Counted from the first letter of the stretch, positions 35,695-45,111 are shown. The stretch: DNA of 64,000 bases from Oceanobacter mangrovi (GCF_019740315.1 NZ_JAHXZR010000001.1:310001-374000); one strand, 5' to 3'. Notes: generated by a model not told the origin, from the sequence alone. Numbers and translations are program-made.

Positions 35695-36182
35695 GAGTGA
35701 CTCGAACGGGTGTTTGAACGGATGTTTGATAGCGCTGTGGATCAGCAGCAAACGGCCGCTAATCCAATACTGAATGCCGGGCGAGAATCGTGCGGCAATA
35801 AAAATCACTCTAAACCCGTGAGCGTAAATTGGTACAACAAATTTACTGAATGGTGAACATTTTTGAAAAGACCGGCCGCCGGGAATGCGTGGGGGAAATG
35901 GTGTGGTTCCAGGCTTGCCCCGGAATCCATGCGCCGGTGAGCCATTCGACCTTGTATGGATCCTGAATCGCTGCGCGTTCAGGAAGACGTAATGTTCGTC
36001 ATTCCGGGCTTGCCCCGGGATCCATGCGGCGGTGAATCGTTCAACGCTGTATGGATCCTGAATCGCTGCGCGTTCAGGAAGACGCAATCCGTCATTCCAG
36101 GCTTGCCCCGGAATCCATACGGCGGTATCAGGAGGACCTCCGCATGGATTCTGAAGTGCCTTGTCTTGATGGGGCGTCAGAC
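35695..36182. repeat. Composite REP-like array A-B-A-B-A between kef and the permease gene
   Basis: Module A (GTCATTCCGGGCTTGCCCC then GGAATCCATGCGGCGG) occurs at about 35905-35941, 35997-36037 and 36092-36130. Module B (TCCTGAATCGCTGCGCGTTCAGGA, a hairpin with 7-bp TCCTGAA/TTCAGGA arms) occurs at about 35954-35990 and 36049-36086. No gene; 35695-35900 shows nothing recognisable apart from promoter space. Confidence 0.85.
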
Positions 36183-37601
36183 TTACTTCGACTCTTCCGC
36201 CACTGGCGTGGCCTGATCAGCAAACAGGAACTCGTCTTCTTCCTTGTGTTTGCCCATCAGCCGTGGGCGTTCAATCAGGAAGTACAGCACCAGACCAATG
36301 ATCACCGCGTAAACAGTGGATTTAGGGTCCGGCATCGCCAGCGTCACGGCAACAATACCGGCGACTCCGCGCTCAGCGGAGTTCTTCAGTTGCTCCATAC
36401 CCACCATGATGCAGATGTAGGCGGTCAGCACCAGCGTCAGTGACAGCGCAATTGGCAGTACCGGTTTGAACATCGACACCAGTGGCAGACAGAACAGCGC
36501 CAGGAAGCCGGTTACCCAGAAGGTACCGCCACCGCTGTAAATGGAGTCCATTGCCTTGCGACCCATGGCGTAACGTTCGGCAACAGTCGCGTGGGCGGCG
36601 GTGAACAGCGGGCCAGACAGACCTGGCCACGGCGCCAGGAATGCGTGCAAGCCGTTACGGATAGCCGTTACCACGTGGATGCGGTCAACGTTCAGTTCAA
36701 TCTGTTCATCCGGGCGCTGACGGTCGGAGCGTTCAACCAGCGTGGTGCCGACCAGAATGTCACCAAAGGCAATGACGTAAGCGATCAGCGCAGTTGGAAT
36801 CGCCAGCAGGAACATATCCAGATCCGGGAAACCAACGCTGGTGACCAGATAATGCGTCATCAGAGAGAAGTCAGGCTGGGTAATCCCCCACTGGATATCC
36901 GGCAGCGGGTATTCCGCGACGGCCCAACCAACAATCATGGCAACCAGCATGCCGGGAACCATGCCGAAGTTGGCGATCTTGCGGGCAAAAGCCGACTGTT
37001 CAACAACGTTCTTGAACGACAGTGAGAAGAGGATATAAGCGGCCACAATGGAACCGGCAATCAGCGAAATCGGTGTGCTGTCGATACGGCCACCGGTTTT
37101 CAGCTCACCCATCATGGCGGCAATACCGGCACCGATAATAATGCCCGACTTCAGCGAGTTGGGAATCACACTCACCAGTTTGGAACCCCAGCCGGTGAGG
37201 CCCAGGATCAGGAAAATCGCCATGACTTCCAGCTGCAAGGCAAACAGCGCCTTGATGGCTTCCGGGCCGGGCTCATAACCACCGAGGAACAGAATCACCA
37301 CCGGAATGGCCGGGGTAATCCAGCCGGGTACCAGCGGCACCCCCAACAGCGCAGGCAACATATAACCAATACCGGCGATAAAGCAGAACGCCAGTGCGGC
37401 TTCGTAAGGAATACCAAGATATTTTTCCAGCAGCGGAATCATCGCCAGACCGACGACAAACATAACCAGGCCTTGCACCATCTCCGGGAATTCCCAGCGA
37501 TAATGAACAAATGGCAAGCGGATTTTAAACGGGCCTGCAGGCCAATATGGATGTTCTTCGCCATCCTTGCGTTGTTGGAGTGCCATAATGATCGATCTCA
37601 T
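36183..37601 (-). CDS. Nucleobase/anion-type permease (NCS2/SLC23-26-like fold)
   Basis: 472 residues, or 467 if the second Met is used. An initial WPAGPFKIRLPFVHYRWEF segment is followed by about 12-14 hydrophobic helices. GITQPDFS and VTSVGFPDLDMFLLAIPTALIAY, then AFGDILVGTTLVERS and NGLHAFLAPWPGLSGPLF, resemble the xanthine/uracil permease helices that hold substrate. Substrate unknown. It is an isolated gene with repeats on both sides and a long upstream region. The exact subfamily was not recognised with confidence. Confidence 0.75.
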   Translation of the reverse strand: MRSIIMALQQRKDGEEHPYWPAGPFKIRLPFVHYRWEFPEMVQGLVMFVVGLAMIPLLEKYLGIPYEAALAFCFIAGIGYMLPALLGVPLVPGWITPAIPVVILFLGGYEPGPEAIKALFALQLEVMAIFLILGLTGWGSKLVSVIPNSLKSGIIIGAGIAAMMGELKTGGRIDSTPISLIAGSIVAAYILFSLSFKNVVEQSAFARKIANFGMVPGMLVAMIVGWAVAEYPLPDIQWGITQPDFSLMTHYLVTSVGFPDLDMFLLAIPTALIAYVIAFGDILVGTTLVERSDRQRPDEQIELNVDRIHVVTAIRNGLHAFLAPWPGLSGPLFTAAHATVAERYAMGRKAMDSIYSGGGTFWVTGFLALFCLPLVSMFKPVLPIALSLTLVLTAYICIMVGMEQLKNSAERGVAGIVAVTLAMPDPKSTVYAVIIGLVLYFLIERPRLMGKHKEEDEFLFADQATPVAEESK

Positions 37602-38196
37602 TTATTAGGTTTATTGTTCGAGCAGTAATCAGCTGTCCAAGAGATAACCGCGAAAGCCACTGAAAACCAGCGTCGGAATTGAATTTCATACCAAGGAATA
37701 ACGCCAAAATAGCCGCTGTAACAATTGGATAGAATCTGGTTAGAATTCAGCAAAGATTGGCTGTTTTTCAGCAAGATTTGGCTGGGTTTCAGACACGAAT
37801 GGAAGTGCCAGAGCAGTGTTTGGCGGGCCTTGAAAATGACTTTCGAAAACGGATTAAATTCCGAATCATCGATATTAAATATATGCCGATTTATATCGTT
37901 GGATATTAATAATGCTATTACCAATACTTCGGTTAAATATCATCCGAGCATTGGTTGATAATGCTTTCGTAGGGTCCAGGCATGCCTGGACAACCACCTT
38001 TAATGACATCTCAGCAGTTGTCGGGACATGTCCCGACCCTACAAGATTGCGCTTCGTTTTGAGTGGTAATAGCCTGCGTCAATCGGTAGCGATAAATTCT
38101 GCGGTGTTTGCCCATAATTCCACGGTCTGACGCTTGAATTGTGGCGAGTCAGCCCAAATACTCAGTTTAATCTCAGTCAAACCTGGATGATGACGT
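37602..38196. repeat. Intergenic region with a 21-bp tandem pair and two CATG-centred palindromes
   Basis: No gene seen. A 21-bp unit CAGCAA-GATT-GGCTG is repeated back to back (37748-37768 and 37769-37789). Further right are a forward palindrome (about 37968-37995, GTCCAGG-CATG-CCTGGAC) and a reverse one (38018-38042, GTCGGGA-CATG-TCCCGAC-CCTAC). The permease and prlC promoters must lie here. Confidence 0.65.
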
Positions 38197-40260
38197 ATGC
38201 CTAATCCCTTGCTCGAAGCTCAGGTGTTGCCCGCTTTCTCGGCGATCAAACCTGAACACGTCAAACCTGCTGTTGAAACCCTGCTGAACCGTAACCGTGA
38301 GCGGCTGACCAAACTGCTGGCAGACCTGCAGGCGTCGGGGGCAACCCCGAGCTGGGAAAATCTGGCGGCGCCGATCGAACAGTGGGACGACGAACTGAGC
38401 AACGCCTGGTCGCCAGTGGGTCATCTCAACAGCGTGCTCAACAGTGATGAGCTGCGTGATGCCTACAACGCCTGTCTGCCACTGCTGAGCGAATACTGGA
38501 CCGAAATCGGCCAGAACACCGAACTGTGTGAAGCCTACAAGGCGCTCAAGGCGGCACCGGAATTCGCCAGCCTCAGCACGGCCCAGCAGAAAACCATCGA
38601 TAACGAATTGCGCTCCTTCCATCTGGCCGGTGTTGATCTGCCCGCCGACAAGAAAAAGCGTTACGGCGAAATCAGCAAACGGCTGTCAGAAATCACCAGC
38701 AAGTTCAGCGAAAACGTGCTCGACGCCACCCATGCCTGGCACAAGCAGATTACTGACGAAGCCGAGCTGGCGGGTCTGCCGGACAGCGCCAAATCGCTGC
38801 TGGCGCAACAGGCGCAGCAGAAAGAGCTCAGCGGTTATGTGGTGACGCTGGACTTCCCGTCCTATTACCCGATTCTGACCTACGCCGATAATCGTGCGCT
38901 GCGCGAAGAGGTTTACACCGCCTACGTTACCCGCGCTTCCGAAGTAGGCCCCAACGCTGGCAAGTTTGATAACACCGAATTGATGAAGGAAATCCTCGAA
39001 CTGCGTTATGAAAAGGCGCAACTGCTGGGTTTCGACAGCTACGCTGATCTGTCACTGGCGACCAAAATGGCCGACAGCCCACAACAGGTGCTGGATTTCC
39101 TCAACGATCTGGCCAGCAAGGCCAAGCCGCAGGCCGAGCGTGAAATCGCTGACCTCAAGGCCTTTGCCAAAGACAATTATCAGGCCGATGACCTGAAGCC
39201 CTGGGACGTGGGCTATTACGCCGAAAAACTGCGTCAGCAGCGTTACGCCATTTCGCAGGAAGACATCCGCCCGTACCTGCCGGTGGATAAGGTCATTGCC
39301 GGTCTGTTTGAAACCGTCAAACGCCTGTTCGGGGTTGAGTTTGTGCAGCAAACCGACGTCGACAGCTATCACCCGGACGTGCTGTTCTATCAGGTGATGA
39401 AAGACGGCGAACAGCTGGCGTCGTTCTACTTTGACTTGTACGCCCGTCCGAAAAAGCGGGGTGGTGCCTGGATGGACGTTTGTCGCAGCCGTCGTAACAC
39501 TGCCTCCGGCCTGCAGCTGCCGGTCGCCTACATGGTTTGTAACTTCACGCCGCCAGTCGGTGATCAGCCAGCGCTGATGACTCATGACGAGCTGACCACG
39601 CTGTTCCACGAGTTCGGCCATGGTCTGCATCATATGATGACCCGCATGGACGTCGCTGCCGTGAGTGGTATTTCCGGTGTCGAATGGGATGCCGTCGAGC
39701 TGCCCAGCCAGTTCCTTGAAAACTGGTGCTACGAGCCGGAAGCACTGGCGTTTATCAGTGGTCACTACCAGACCAGCGAGCCGCTGCCACAGCAGCTGTT
39801 GGATAAACTGCTGGCGGCGAAGAACTTCCAGTCCGCCATGGGCACCATGCGTCAGCTGGAATTTGCCTTGTTTGATTTCCGCCTGCACCACGAATTCCGC
39901 GAGCAGGGCGCTGATGTAGAATCCCTGCTGAACCAGGTGCGTGAACAGGTGACTGTGGTGCCAACGGTTGAATTCGGCCGCTTCCAGCACAGCTTTACGC
40001 ATATTTTTGCCGGTGGTTACGCGGCAGGTTATTACAGCTACAAATGGGCTGAAGTACTCAGTGCCGACGCCTTCTCGCGCTTCGAGGAAGAGGGTATCTT
40101 CAACCAGCAAACCGGCCAGAGTTTCCTCAATGAAATTCTCAGCCAGGGTGGCTCGAAAGACGCTGCCGAGTTGTTCCGTAATTTCCGTGGTCGCGAACCG
40201 TCAGTAGAGCCACTGCTGCGCCACTGCGGTATCGAAGTGGCTGACGAGGAGATTGCCTGA
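38197..40260 (+). CDS. prlC: Oligopeptidase A
   Basis: 687 residues, close to the usual 680. M3-family zinc metallopeptidase: HEFGH at 471-475, with a third ligand, E501, in DAVELPSQF. N-terminal helical cover domain with PAFSAIKPEHV near the start. It degrades signal peptides and short peptides in the cytoplasm. It overlaps the following yheV-type gene in TGATG, so the two are translationally coupled. The pair is common in gammaproteobacteria. No heat-shock promoter was clear upstream. Confidence 0.97.
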   Translation: MPNPLLEAQVLPAFSAIKPEHVKPAVETLLNRNRERLTKLLADLQASGATPSWENLAAPIEQWDDELSNAWSPVGHLNSVLNSDELRDAYNACLPLLSEYWTEIGQNTELCEAYKALKAAPEFASLSTAQQKTIDNELRSFHLAGVDLPADKKKRYGEISKRLSEITSKFSENVLDATHAWHKQITDEAELAGLPDSAKSLLAQQAQQKELSGYVVTLDFPSYYPILTYADNRALREEVYTAYVTRASEVGPNAGKFDNTELMKEILELRYEKAQLLGFDSYADLSLATKMADSPQQVLDFLNDLASKAKPQAEREIADLKAFAKDNYQADDLKPWDVGYYAEKLRQQRYAISQEDIRPYLPVDKVIAGLFETVKRLFGVEFVQQTDVDSYHPDVLFYQVMKDGEQLASFYFDLYARPKKRGGAWMDVCRSRRNTASGLQLPVAYMVCNFTPPVGDQPALMTHDELTTLFHEFGHGLHHMMTRMDVAAVSGISGVEWDAVELPSQFLENWCYEPEALAFISGHYQTSEPLPQQLLDKLLAAKNFQSAMGTMRQLEFALFDFRLHHEFREQGADVESLLNQVREQVTVVPTVEFGRFQHSFTHIFAGGYAAGYYSYKWAEVLSADAFSRFEEEGIFNQQTGQSFLNEILSQGGSKDAAELFRNFRGREPSVEPLLRHCGIEVADEEIA

Positions 40261-40547
40261 TGGCAGAAGAGTACCAGCCGGCCAAACGCCCACGCCGCTT
40301 TATTGCTGGCGTGGTGTGCCCCAAGTGTGCCGAAATGGATAAAACCGTGATGTACACGGACGACAGCGGTGAAGAGATCCGCGAGTGCGTGGCCTGCGGT
40401 TTTGTCCAGACCCTCAGCCAGCAGATTGAAGAAGACGCCCGCGCTGAAGAACTGGCCACCCGGGTGACGCCGGTGGACGGCAAGATGATTTTCGACGAGG
40501 AAGAAAAGCCGCTGAAAATCATCGGCCTGGAGCCAAAGTCGGAGTAA
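40260..40547 (+). CDS. yheV: YheV-family small zinc-ribbon protein
   Basis: 95 residues. A zinc ribbon with two CxxC pairs, CPKC near 20 and CVAC near 45, is flanked by KRFIAG and a Lys/Glu-rich tail (DUF2387). It starts inside the prlC stop codon (TGATG), indicating coupling. Function unknown; a nucleic-acid or protein binding ribbon is typical. Confidence 0.92.
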   Translation: MAEEYQPAKRPRRFIAGVVCPKCAEMDKTVMYTDDSGEEIRECVACGFVQTLSQQIEEDARAEELATRVTPVDGKMIFDEEEKPLKIIGLEPKSE

Positions 40548-40570
40548 GGCCCGGTTCACAACGAGTATCA

Positions 40571-40655
40571 CAGTAGCCCGGATAAAGCCGCGCAGCGGCT
40601 GCCATCCGGGAGCTGATCCGGGGTTGCATACAGCAACCCAACCCCAGATTGAGGG
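40571..40655. repeat. Dispersed repeat with two hairpins upstream of the lipoprotein operon
   Basis: A GTAGCCCGGAT...CCATCCGGG hairpin of a widespread REP type, followed by GGGGTTGCATACAGCAACCC. No coding sequence. The operon promoter should lie in or just after it. Confidence 0.5.
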
Positions 40656-40715
40656 TGACGCCCTCTCACCTGTTCCGCTAGACTGGACAACGATTTTTTC
40701 ATGGAGAGAAAACGG

Positions 40716-42398
40716 GTGCTGTCACGCTGGACCCACGTCATTACCATTCTACTGCTGGTTATTGTCTTGCCTGGCTGTGCTACCTACAGCGCCGGGCTGG
40801 AACCGGTATTTGCCGATCTCAAAAAAGGCAATTTCCAGGACTCTGAAGATCAGCTCAAAAAAGCCCTGTCGCCCGACGGTGCCGACGGCTTGCTGTATTA
40901 CCTCGAACTCGGTGTTATTCGTCATTTGGATGGCAATTACATCGCCAGTAACCGCGCTTTTGAAGAAGCCGAACGGCTTGCTGAACAGCTCGAAACCACC
41001 AGTCTGATCAACGCCACGTTGTCGATGTTTTCCAACGCTCGTCAGGCCAATTACGCCGGTCAGTCGCATGAAAAACTGCTGATCAACTATTACAAGGCGC
41101 TCAACTATCTGGGCATTGCCGAGCAGGCGACTGACAACAATGCGCGGCTCGATGCGCTGGAAGGTTCGCGGGTTGAAGCCCGCCGTCTGATCATGAAACT
41201 CAACGATCTCAATGATCGTATCGGCACTTATCAACAGCGCAATGACGATGCCGACTCCACCTACAATCGTATTCTGCAGCTGTTTAACGCCCTCAGTGGC
41301 GATGTGATTGATGAAAACAAGCTGACCTATCGTGACGACGCCATGGCCCATTATCTGACTGGCCTGAGCTTTGAAATGAATGGCGAATACGACGACGCCC
41401 GCATCAGTTACCAGAAATCCGCTGAAAGCTATCAGCAGGGCTATGCCGAACAATTCCGGCTGGGGCAGGACATTACTGCCCAGGCCTGGTTTGATACCGC
41501 CCGGATGATGAAACTGGCCGGTGGCTACGACAGTGAACTGAGCAAGCTGAAAGCCGACAAACTCACCGCCGATCAGCGTCAGCAGCTGGATCAGGTCAGC
41601 CGCAAGGATGCCCAGCTGCTGGTGATTGAACACAAGGGCTTTGCGCCGCCGCTGGAAGAACTCAATGTGCAGCTGTGGGCCGACCCGAAAACCCGAACAC
41701 TGAAGTTACAACCGCTGGCCGGTAACAATCGTGACGCCTGGGCGTGGTTCTATCTGTTGTATGCCGACAAGGGCGCCTACAACGTGCTGATGGCTTATCT
41801 GGATGGTCGCAGCGGTAATTTCCCCTTTACGCCGTTCCAGAAAACCATCTATCTGGGGCCGCTCTGGAGCGAAGTGGAAAGCCTTAATCTGGATACTGCG
41901 ATTGGCTCCTTCCTGCGTGTCGCCGTACCCTATTACAAGCCGCCGACGCGTTTGGGAGCCAGCACGCTGGAGATTGATTCCGGTGAGGGCCCGGCGGACA
42001 TGACCCTCTACCCAGCCGCCAGTCCGGCCCAGATGGGCATTCAGCAGCGGCTGGTCAATTCGTCATCGGACATCCAGATTGCGATGGCGCGGGCGGCGCT
42101 GAAGTCGCTGTCGGTGAAAGCCGTCACCGGCAGTGATTCGACCGGTTTGCTATCGTTGGCGGGTGGCCTGCTAAGCCAGCTCAGTGAGGCGTCGGAAACC
42201 CGCAGCTGGCAGCTGTTGCCAAGCGACATTCGTATCCGCCGGCTGACCCTGCCGGCCGGTGAGCACAAGCTGTCATTAACTTCCGAGCTGGAACCCGGCA
42301 TCACCGAACACCATCAAACCACGGTGAACCTGCAGGCCGGTGAAATTGCCTTGTGGCAGGTGCGGTCGATGGGCAAGACCCCGACCACGGATTATTGA
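40716..42398 (+). CDS. TPR-like outer-membrane lipoprotein (COG3014-like), first gene of an LpoB/LPP20 operon
   Basis: 560 residues. The GTG at 40716 is preferred because GGAGAG stands 7 bases upstream; an ATG at 40701 has no ribosome site. Lipobox LPGC near residue 21, so it is lipid-anchored. Helical TPR-like repeats (LKKGNFQDSEDQLKKAL, YLTGLSFEMNGEYDDARISYQKS) at about 30-260, then a beta-rich C-terminal domain. Position +2 after the Cys is Ala, which suggests outer-membrane sorting. The conserved trio with an LpoB-like and an LPP20 gene suggests an envelope complex that acts on peptidoglycan synthesis or an appendage; this is inference. Confidence 0.8.
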   Translation: MLSRWTHVITILLLVIVLPGCATYSAGLEPVFADLKKGNFQDSEDQLKKALSPDGADGLLYYLELGVIRHLDGNYIASNRAFEEAERLAEQLETTSLINATLSMFSNARQANYAGQSHEKLLINYYKALNYLGIAEQATDNNARLDALEGSRVEARRLIMKLNDLNDRIGTYQQRNDDADSTYNRILQLFNALSGDVIDENKLTYRDDAMAHYLTGLSFEMNGEYDDARISYQKSAESYQQGYAEQFRLGQDITAQAWFDTARMMKLAGGYDSELSKLKADKLTADQRQQLDQVSRKDAQLLVIEHKGFAPPLEELNVQLWADPKTRTLKLQPLAGNNRDAWAWFYLLYADKGAYNVLMAYLDGRSGNFPFTPFQKTIYLGPLWSEVESLNLDTAIGSFLRVAVPYYKPPTRLGASTLEIDSGEGPADMTLYPAASPAQMGIQQRLVNSSSDIQIAMARAALKSLSVKAVTGSDSTGLLSLAGGLLSQLSEASETRSWQLLPSDIRIRRLTLPAGEHKLSLTSELEPGITEHHQTTVNLQAGEIALWQVRSMGKTPTTDY

Positions 42399-42485
42399 TC
42401 AAAGACTTTATCGCTGCTGGTCACCGGCCGGCAGCCCGCAGAACAACAGACGATCTGTTAAAAGACCGTAAGGGAGAACAAACAC

Positions 42486-43112
42486 ATGACGATGATGATT
42501 GGCAAAAGCCCGCTGGGCTGCGTTCTGAAATGCACCGTACTGGGTTCGATGGCGCTGGTCGCTTTGGCCGGTTGCTCGTCCACCAAGGTGCAGCGTGTCG
42601 ATCCGGCCAAGGAAATTGCCCTGTCAGATCGCTGGAACGCCACCGATTCCCGCCTGGTGGCGGAAGAAATGATTGGTGACATGGTGTCCTTCCCATGGGC
42701 CAACGACTTCATGATGGACAACGGTCGTCGTCCAACCGTGATTATCCAGCGCATCAGCAACAAGTCCCACGAGCACATTGCAGTGGACACCTTTATCAAC
42801 GACATCAAGCGTTCGATCATGCGCTCCGGCAAGGCCGACTTTGTTGCCAGCGGCGAAGAACGTGATGCGGTACGTGAAGAGCGTTCTGATCAGGAGCTGA
42901 ACTCCAAAGACGCCAAGGAGCAGGGGCAGGAAAAAGCCGCCGATTACGCTCTCTCTGGCAGCATCAACTCAATTGTTGATCAGGCGGGTAACGACCGTGT
43001 GACCTTCTATCAGGTTGACCTCAAGCTGATCGACATGGAATCCAATATTGAAGTCTGGAACGGCCAGAAGAAGATCCAGAAACTTCAGGAAAAATCCAGC
43101 TTCGGGCTTTAA
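42486..43112 (+). CDS. LpoB-like lipoprotein (penicillin-binding-protein activator family)
   Basis: 208 residues behind GGGAGAA. Lipobox LAGC near residue 29. The mature part has the LpoB fold pattern: the ADYALSGSINSIVDQ and YQVDLKLIDMESNIEVWNGQKKI strands near the C-terminus, and VIIQRISNKSHEHIAVDTFINDI early on. E. coli LpoB activates PBP1b; whether this homologue does so is not known, and the N-terminal disordered stalk is short. It is middle gene of the trio, with a 3-base gap to the next. Confidence 0.88.
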   Translation: MTMMIGKSPLGCVLKCTVLGSMALVALAGCSSTKVQRVDPAKEIALSDRWNATDSRLVAEEMIGDMVSFPWANDFMMDNGRRPTVIIQRISNKSHEHIAVDTFINDIKRSIMRSGKADFVASGEERDAVREERSDQELNSKDAKEQGQEKAADYALSGSINSIVDQAGNDRVTFYQVDLKLIDMESNIEVWNGQKKIQKLQEKSSFGL

Positions 43113-43115
43113 CGC

Positions 43116-44180
43116 ATGAAACACTCCCACGTTTTGCCAGCCCCAAAGAAGCTCGCCCGTGGCTTGCTGATCGCCGCGACCGCGCTGACGCTGGCGGCCT
43201 GTGGCTCGGTCGCTACCAAACCACAGGCAGAGAACGACAGCATTGATTCCAGCCTGCCGTCCTGGGTGGTGAATCCACCGCAGCGTCACGCCATGGCTTA
43301 TGGGGTGGGCAGCATGGAGGTGTATGGCGATCCGGCCGATGCCATCAAGCGGGCCAGTGAACTGGCGCGAGTCGACTTGCTGAGCCAGCTACGGGTGACC
43401 GTCAGTGGCGACTTCACCAGCACAGTGTCGGAAAGCAAGGGCACCGGCCAGCTCACCAAAGTGCAAAGTGAAGTGCAGCAGAAAGTCCGCAGTCAGGTGC
43501 CGGCAGTGACACTGGATGAAATGACCATTCGTGACGCCGCTGTCACCGCTGGTGTTGCCTATGCGCTGGCTGAGCTGGATCGCGAAGCCGCAGTTGCACG
43601 ACTGCAGCAGCAAATGACCGAGATCGAGCAGCAGCTCGACCAGTACGCAGTCATCACCGACAACCAGCCGGTGTTAAGCCAATTACGCCTGTTGTTGCCT
43701 GCGTTGGGTCTGATTGAAGAGCGTCAGGCCTTTGCGGACAAGATTGGTCTGGTGGCACTGGATCATCAGGTGCCGACATTAACCAGCAGCCACAAGGCGT
43801 TGCAGCAACGTATTTATGACTTGCTCAACCAGCTGACGGTACGAGTCAGTTTCGATAACCGCGAAGCCCGCGATATGTCGGGCGACCTGATCGAAGCACT
43901 GACCTCGCAAGGTTTGAAAATCCAGCAGCAGGGCAGCAGTGACCTGGAATTCCGTCTGAGCGCTGAACGTAGTTCACGCACCCAGGACGAACGCTTCTAC
44001 GCCTTTGTGAATGCCCGAATCCAGATCATCGATGCCGATGGCCGGATTTTGTCCTCGTTCAGCGACAACGCTCGTGGGGTATCGGGAATGGAAAATCTCG
44101 CCTGGCAAAAAGCCTCGGCAGCGGTTGCCGACAAATTGCAGCAAGAGCTGGCGGCAACACTGGCGGAACGCTTGATGTAG
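43116..44180 (+). CDS. LPP20-family lipoprotein
   Basis: 354 residues. Lipobox LAAC near residue 29. LPP20 domain at about 45-160: LPSWVVNPP, then YGVGS and A/L-rich helices with ELARVDLLSQL. The second half is beta-rich and ends in LQQELAATLAERLM. Related proteins (FlgP, LPP20) form outer-membrane collars around flagellar motors or lie in CsgG-like assemblies. The gene begins 3 bases after the LpoB-like stop without its own strong ribosome site. Confidence 0.87.
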   Translation: MKHSHVLPAPKKLARGLLIAATALTLAACGSVATKPQAENDSIDSSLPSWVVNPPQRHAMAYGVGSMEVYGDPADAIKRASELARVDLLSQLRVTVSGDFTSTVSESKGTGQLTKVQSEVQQKVRSQVPAVTLDEMTIRDAAVTAGVAYALAELDREAAVARLQQQMTEIEQQLDQYAVITDNQPVLSQLRLLLPALGLIEERQAFADKIGLVALDHQVPTLTSSHKALQQRIYDLLNQLTVRVSFDNREARDMSGDLIEALTSQGLKIQQQGSSDLEFRLSAERSSRTQDERFYAFVNARIQIIDADGRILSSFSDNARGVSGMENLAWQKASAAVADKLQQELAATLAERLM

Positions 44181-44204
44181 GCTGTCTTGCTGATCTGTTT
44201 TCAA

Positions 44205-44445
44205 TATTCACCGCCGCATGGATTCTGGGGCAAGCCCGGAATGACGGGTGAAGTGTCTTCCTGAATGCGCAGCGATTCAGGATCCATACGGCTTTGAAAT
44301 ATTCACTGCTGCATGGACTCCGGGGTAAGCCCGGAATGACGAATGTTCTGTCTTCCTGAGCGCGTAGCGATTCAGGATCCATACGGCTTCGAAATATTCA
44401 CCGCTGTATGGATTCCGGAGCAAGCCCGGAATGACGAATATTGTG
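44205..44445. repeat. Composite REP-like array, reverse orientation (A-B-A-B-A)
   Basis: Three copies of module A and two of module B as at 35905-36130, but inverted (GGGGCAAGCCCGGAATGACG and TCCTGAxxGCGyAGCGATTCAGGA). It occupies almost all of the 361-base gap between the LPP20 gene and yceI, together with the terminator at 44468. Confidence 0.85.
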
Positions 44446-44467
44446 GAGTAATCAGCGCGTTCCTGAC

Positions 44468-44516
44468 GCCAATAAAAACGCCCTGTCAGCATGGCTGACA
44501 GGGCGTTTTTATTGGC
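44468..44516. terminator. Bidirectional terminator with 23-bp perfect stem
   Basis: GCCAATAAAAACGCCCTGTC and on to 44490 pairs perfectly with 44494-44516, with only ATG in the loop. The A run and T run at the two ends let it work in both directions for the convergent lipoprotein operon and yceI. Confidence 0.9.
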
Positions 44517-44541
44517 TTGGCTGAAGCAGCAAGCGTCCGGC

Positions 44542-45111
44542 TTACTGACGGACACCTTCGACGTTCAGCTCCATTTCAACCGGGATGTTGCCCAGGTAGC
44601 CGTCCATGCCGTAGTCACCCAGCATGATGGTGTAGTGACCAGTGAAACCGGCGCGGTAGCCGCCCCATGGGTCTTTGCCTTCACCCAGTTGGCTAACCGG
44701 GAAAGTAATGGTTTTGGTCACGCCACGCAGGGTGAACTGGCCAGTCAGCTCGCCTTTGCCTTCGCCAGTTGACTTGTAGCCAGTGCTCTTGAAGGAAGCG
44801 CTTGGGTATTCGTCAACAAACAGGAAGTCCTTGCTGCGCAGGTGCTTGTCGCGCTCGGCCTGGTTGGAGTCAACAGAAGACGGGTCGATCTTCACTTCGA
44901 TGCTGGAAGCTTCTGGCTTGGCCTTGTCCCACTCAAACTTGCCGGAGAAAGTGTTGAAACGGCCGGTCAGCCAGCTGAAGCCCAGGTGCTTGACCTTGAA
45001 GTTAATGGAGGCGTGAGCACCCTGGGTGTCGATCACGTAGTCAGCAGCGTTGGCTACAGTGGCAGTCATAGCGGCGGCGGAAACTGTCATGGCGAGCAGC
45101 AGTTTTTTCAT
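44542..45111 (-). CDS. yceI: YceI-family periplasmic lipid-binding protein
   Basis: 189 residues from ATG 45111, with AGGAG 7 bases away. Signal peptide 1-22 (ATVANA-ADY). YceI lipocalin-like barrel: HASINFKVKHLGFSWLTGRF, SVDSNQAERDKHLRS, GYRAGFTGHYTI. Binds isoprenoid or fatty-acid-like ligands in the periplasm. The cytochrome b561 gene lies 66 bases upstream in the same direction, the usual pairing with yceJ. Confidence 0.95.
   Translation of the reverse strand: MKKLLLAMTVSAAAMTATVANAADYVIDTQGAHASINFKVKHLGFSWLTGRFNTFSGKFEWDKAKPEASSIEVKIDPSSVDSNQAERDKHLRSKDFLFVDEYPSASFKSTGYKSTGEGKGELTGQFTLRGVTKTITFPVSQLGEGKDPWGGYRAGFTGHYTIMLGDYGMDGYLGNIPVEMELNVEGVRQ

Noticed and set aside
35695-36087. N-terminal extension of the Kef protein by 131 residues
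   Set aside because: The residues are translated REP-like modules A and B, not a protein domain; the ATG at 35694 gives the family-length protein.
39052-40110. 352-codon minus-strand frame within prlC
   Set aside because: Fully antisense to a conserved M3 peptidase; the opposite frame is an artefact of GC-rich third positions.
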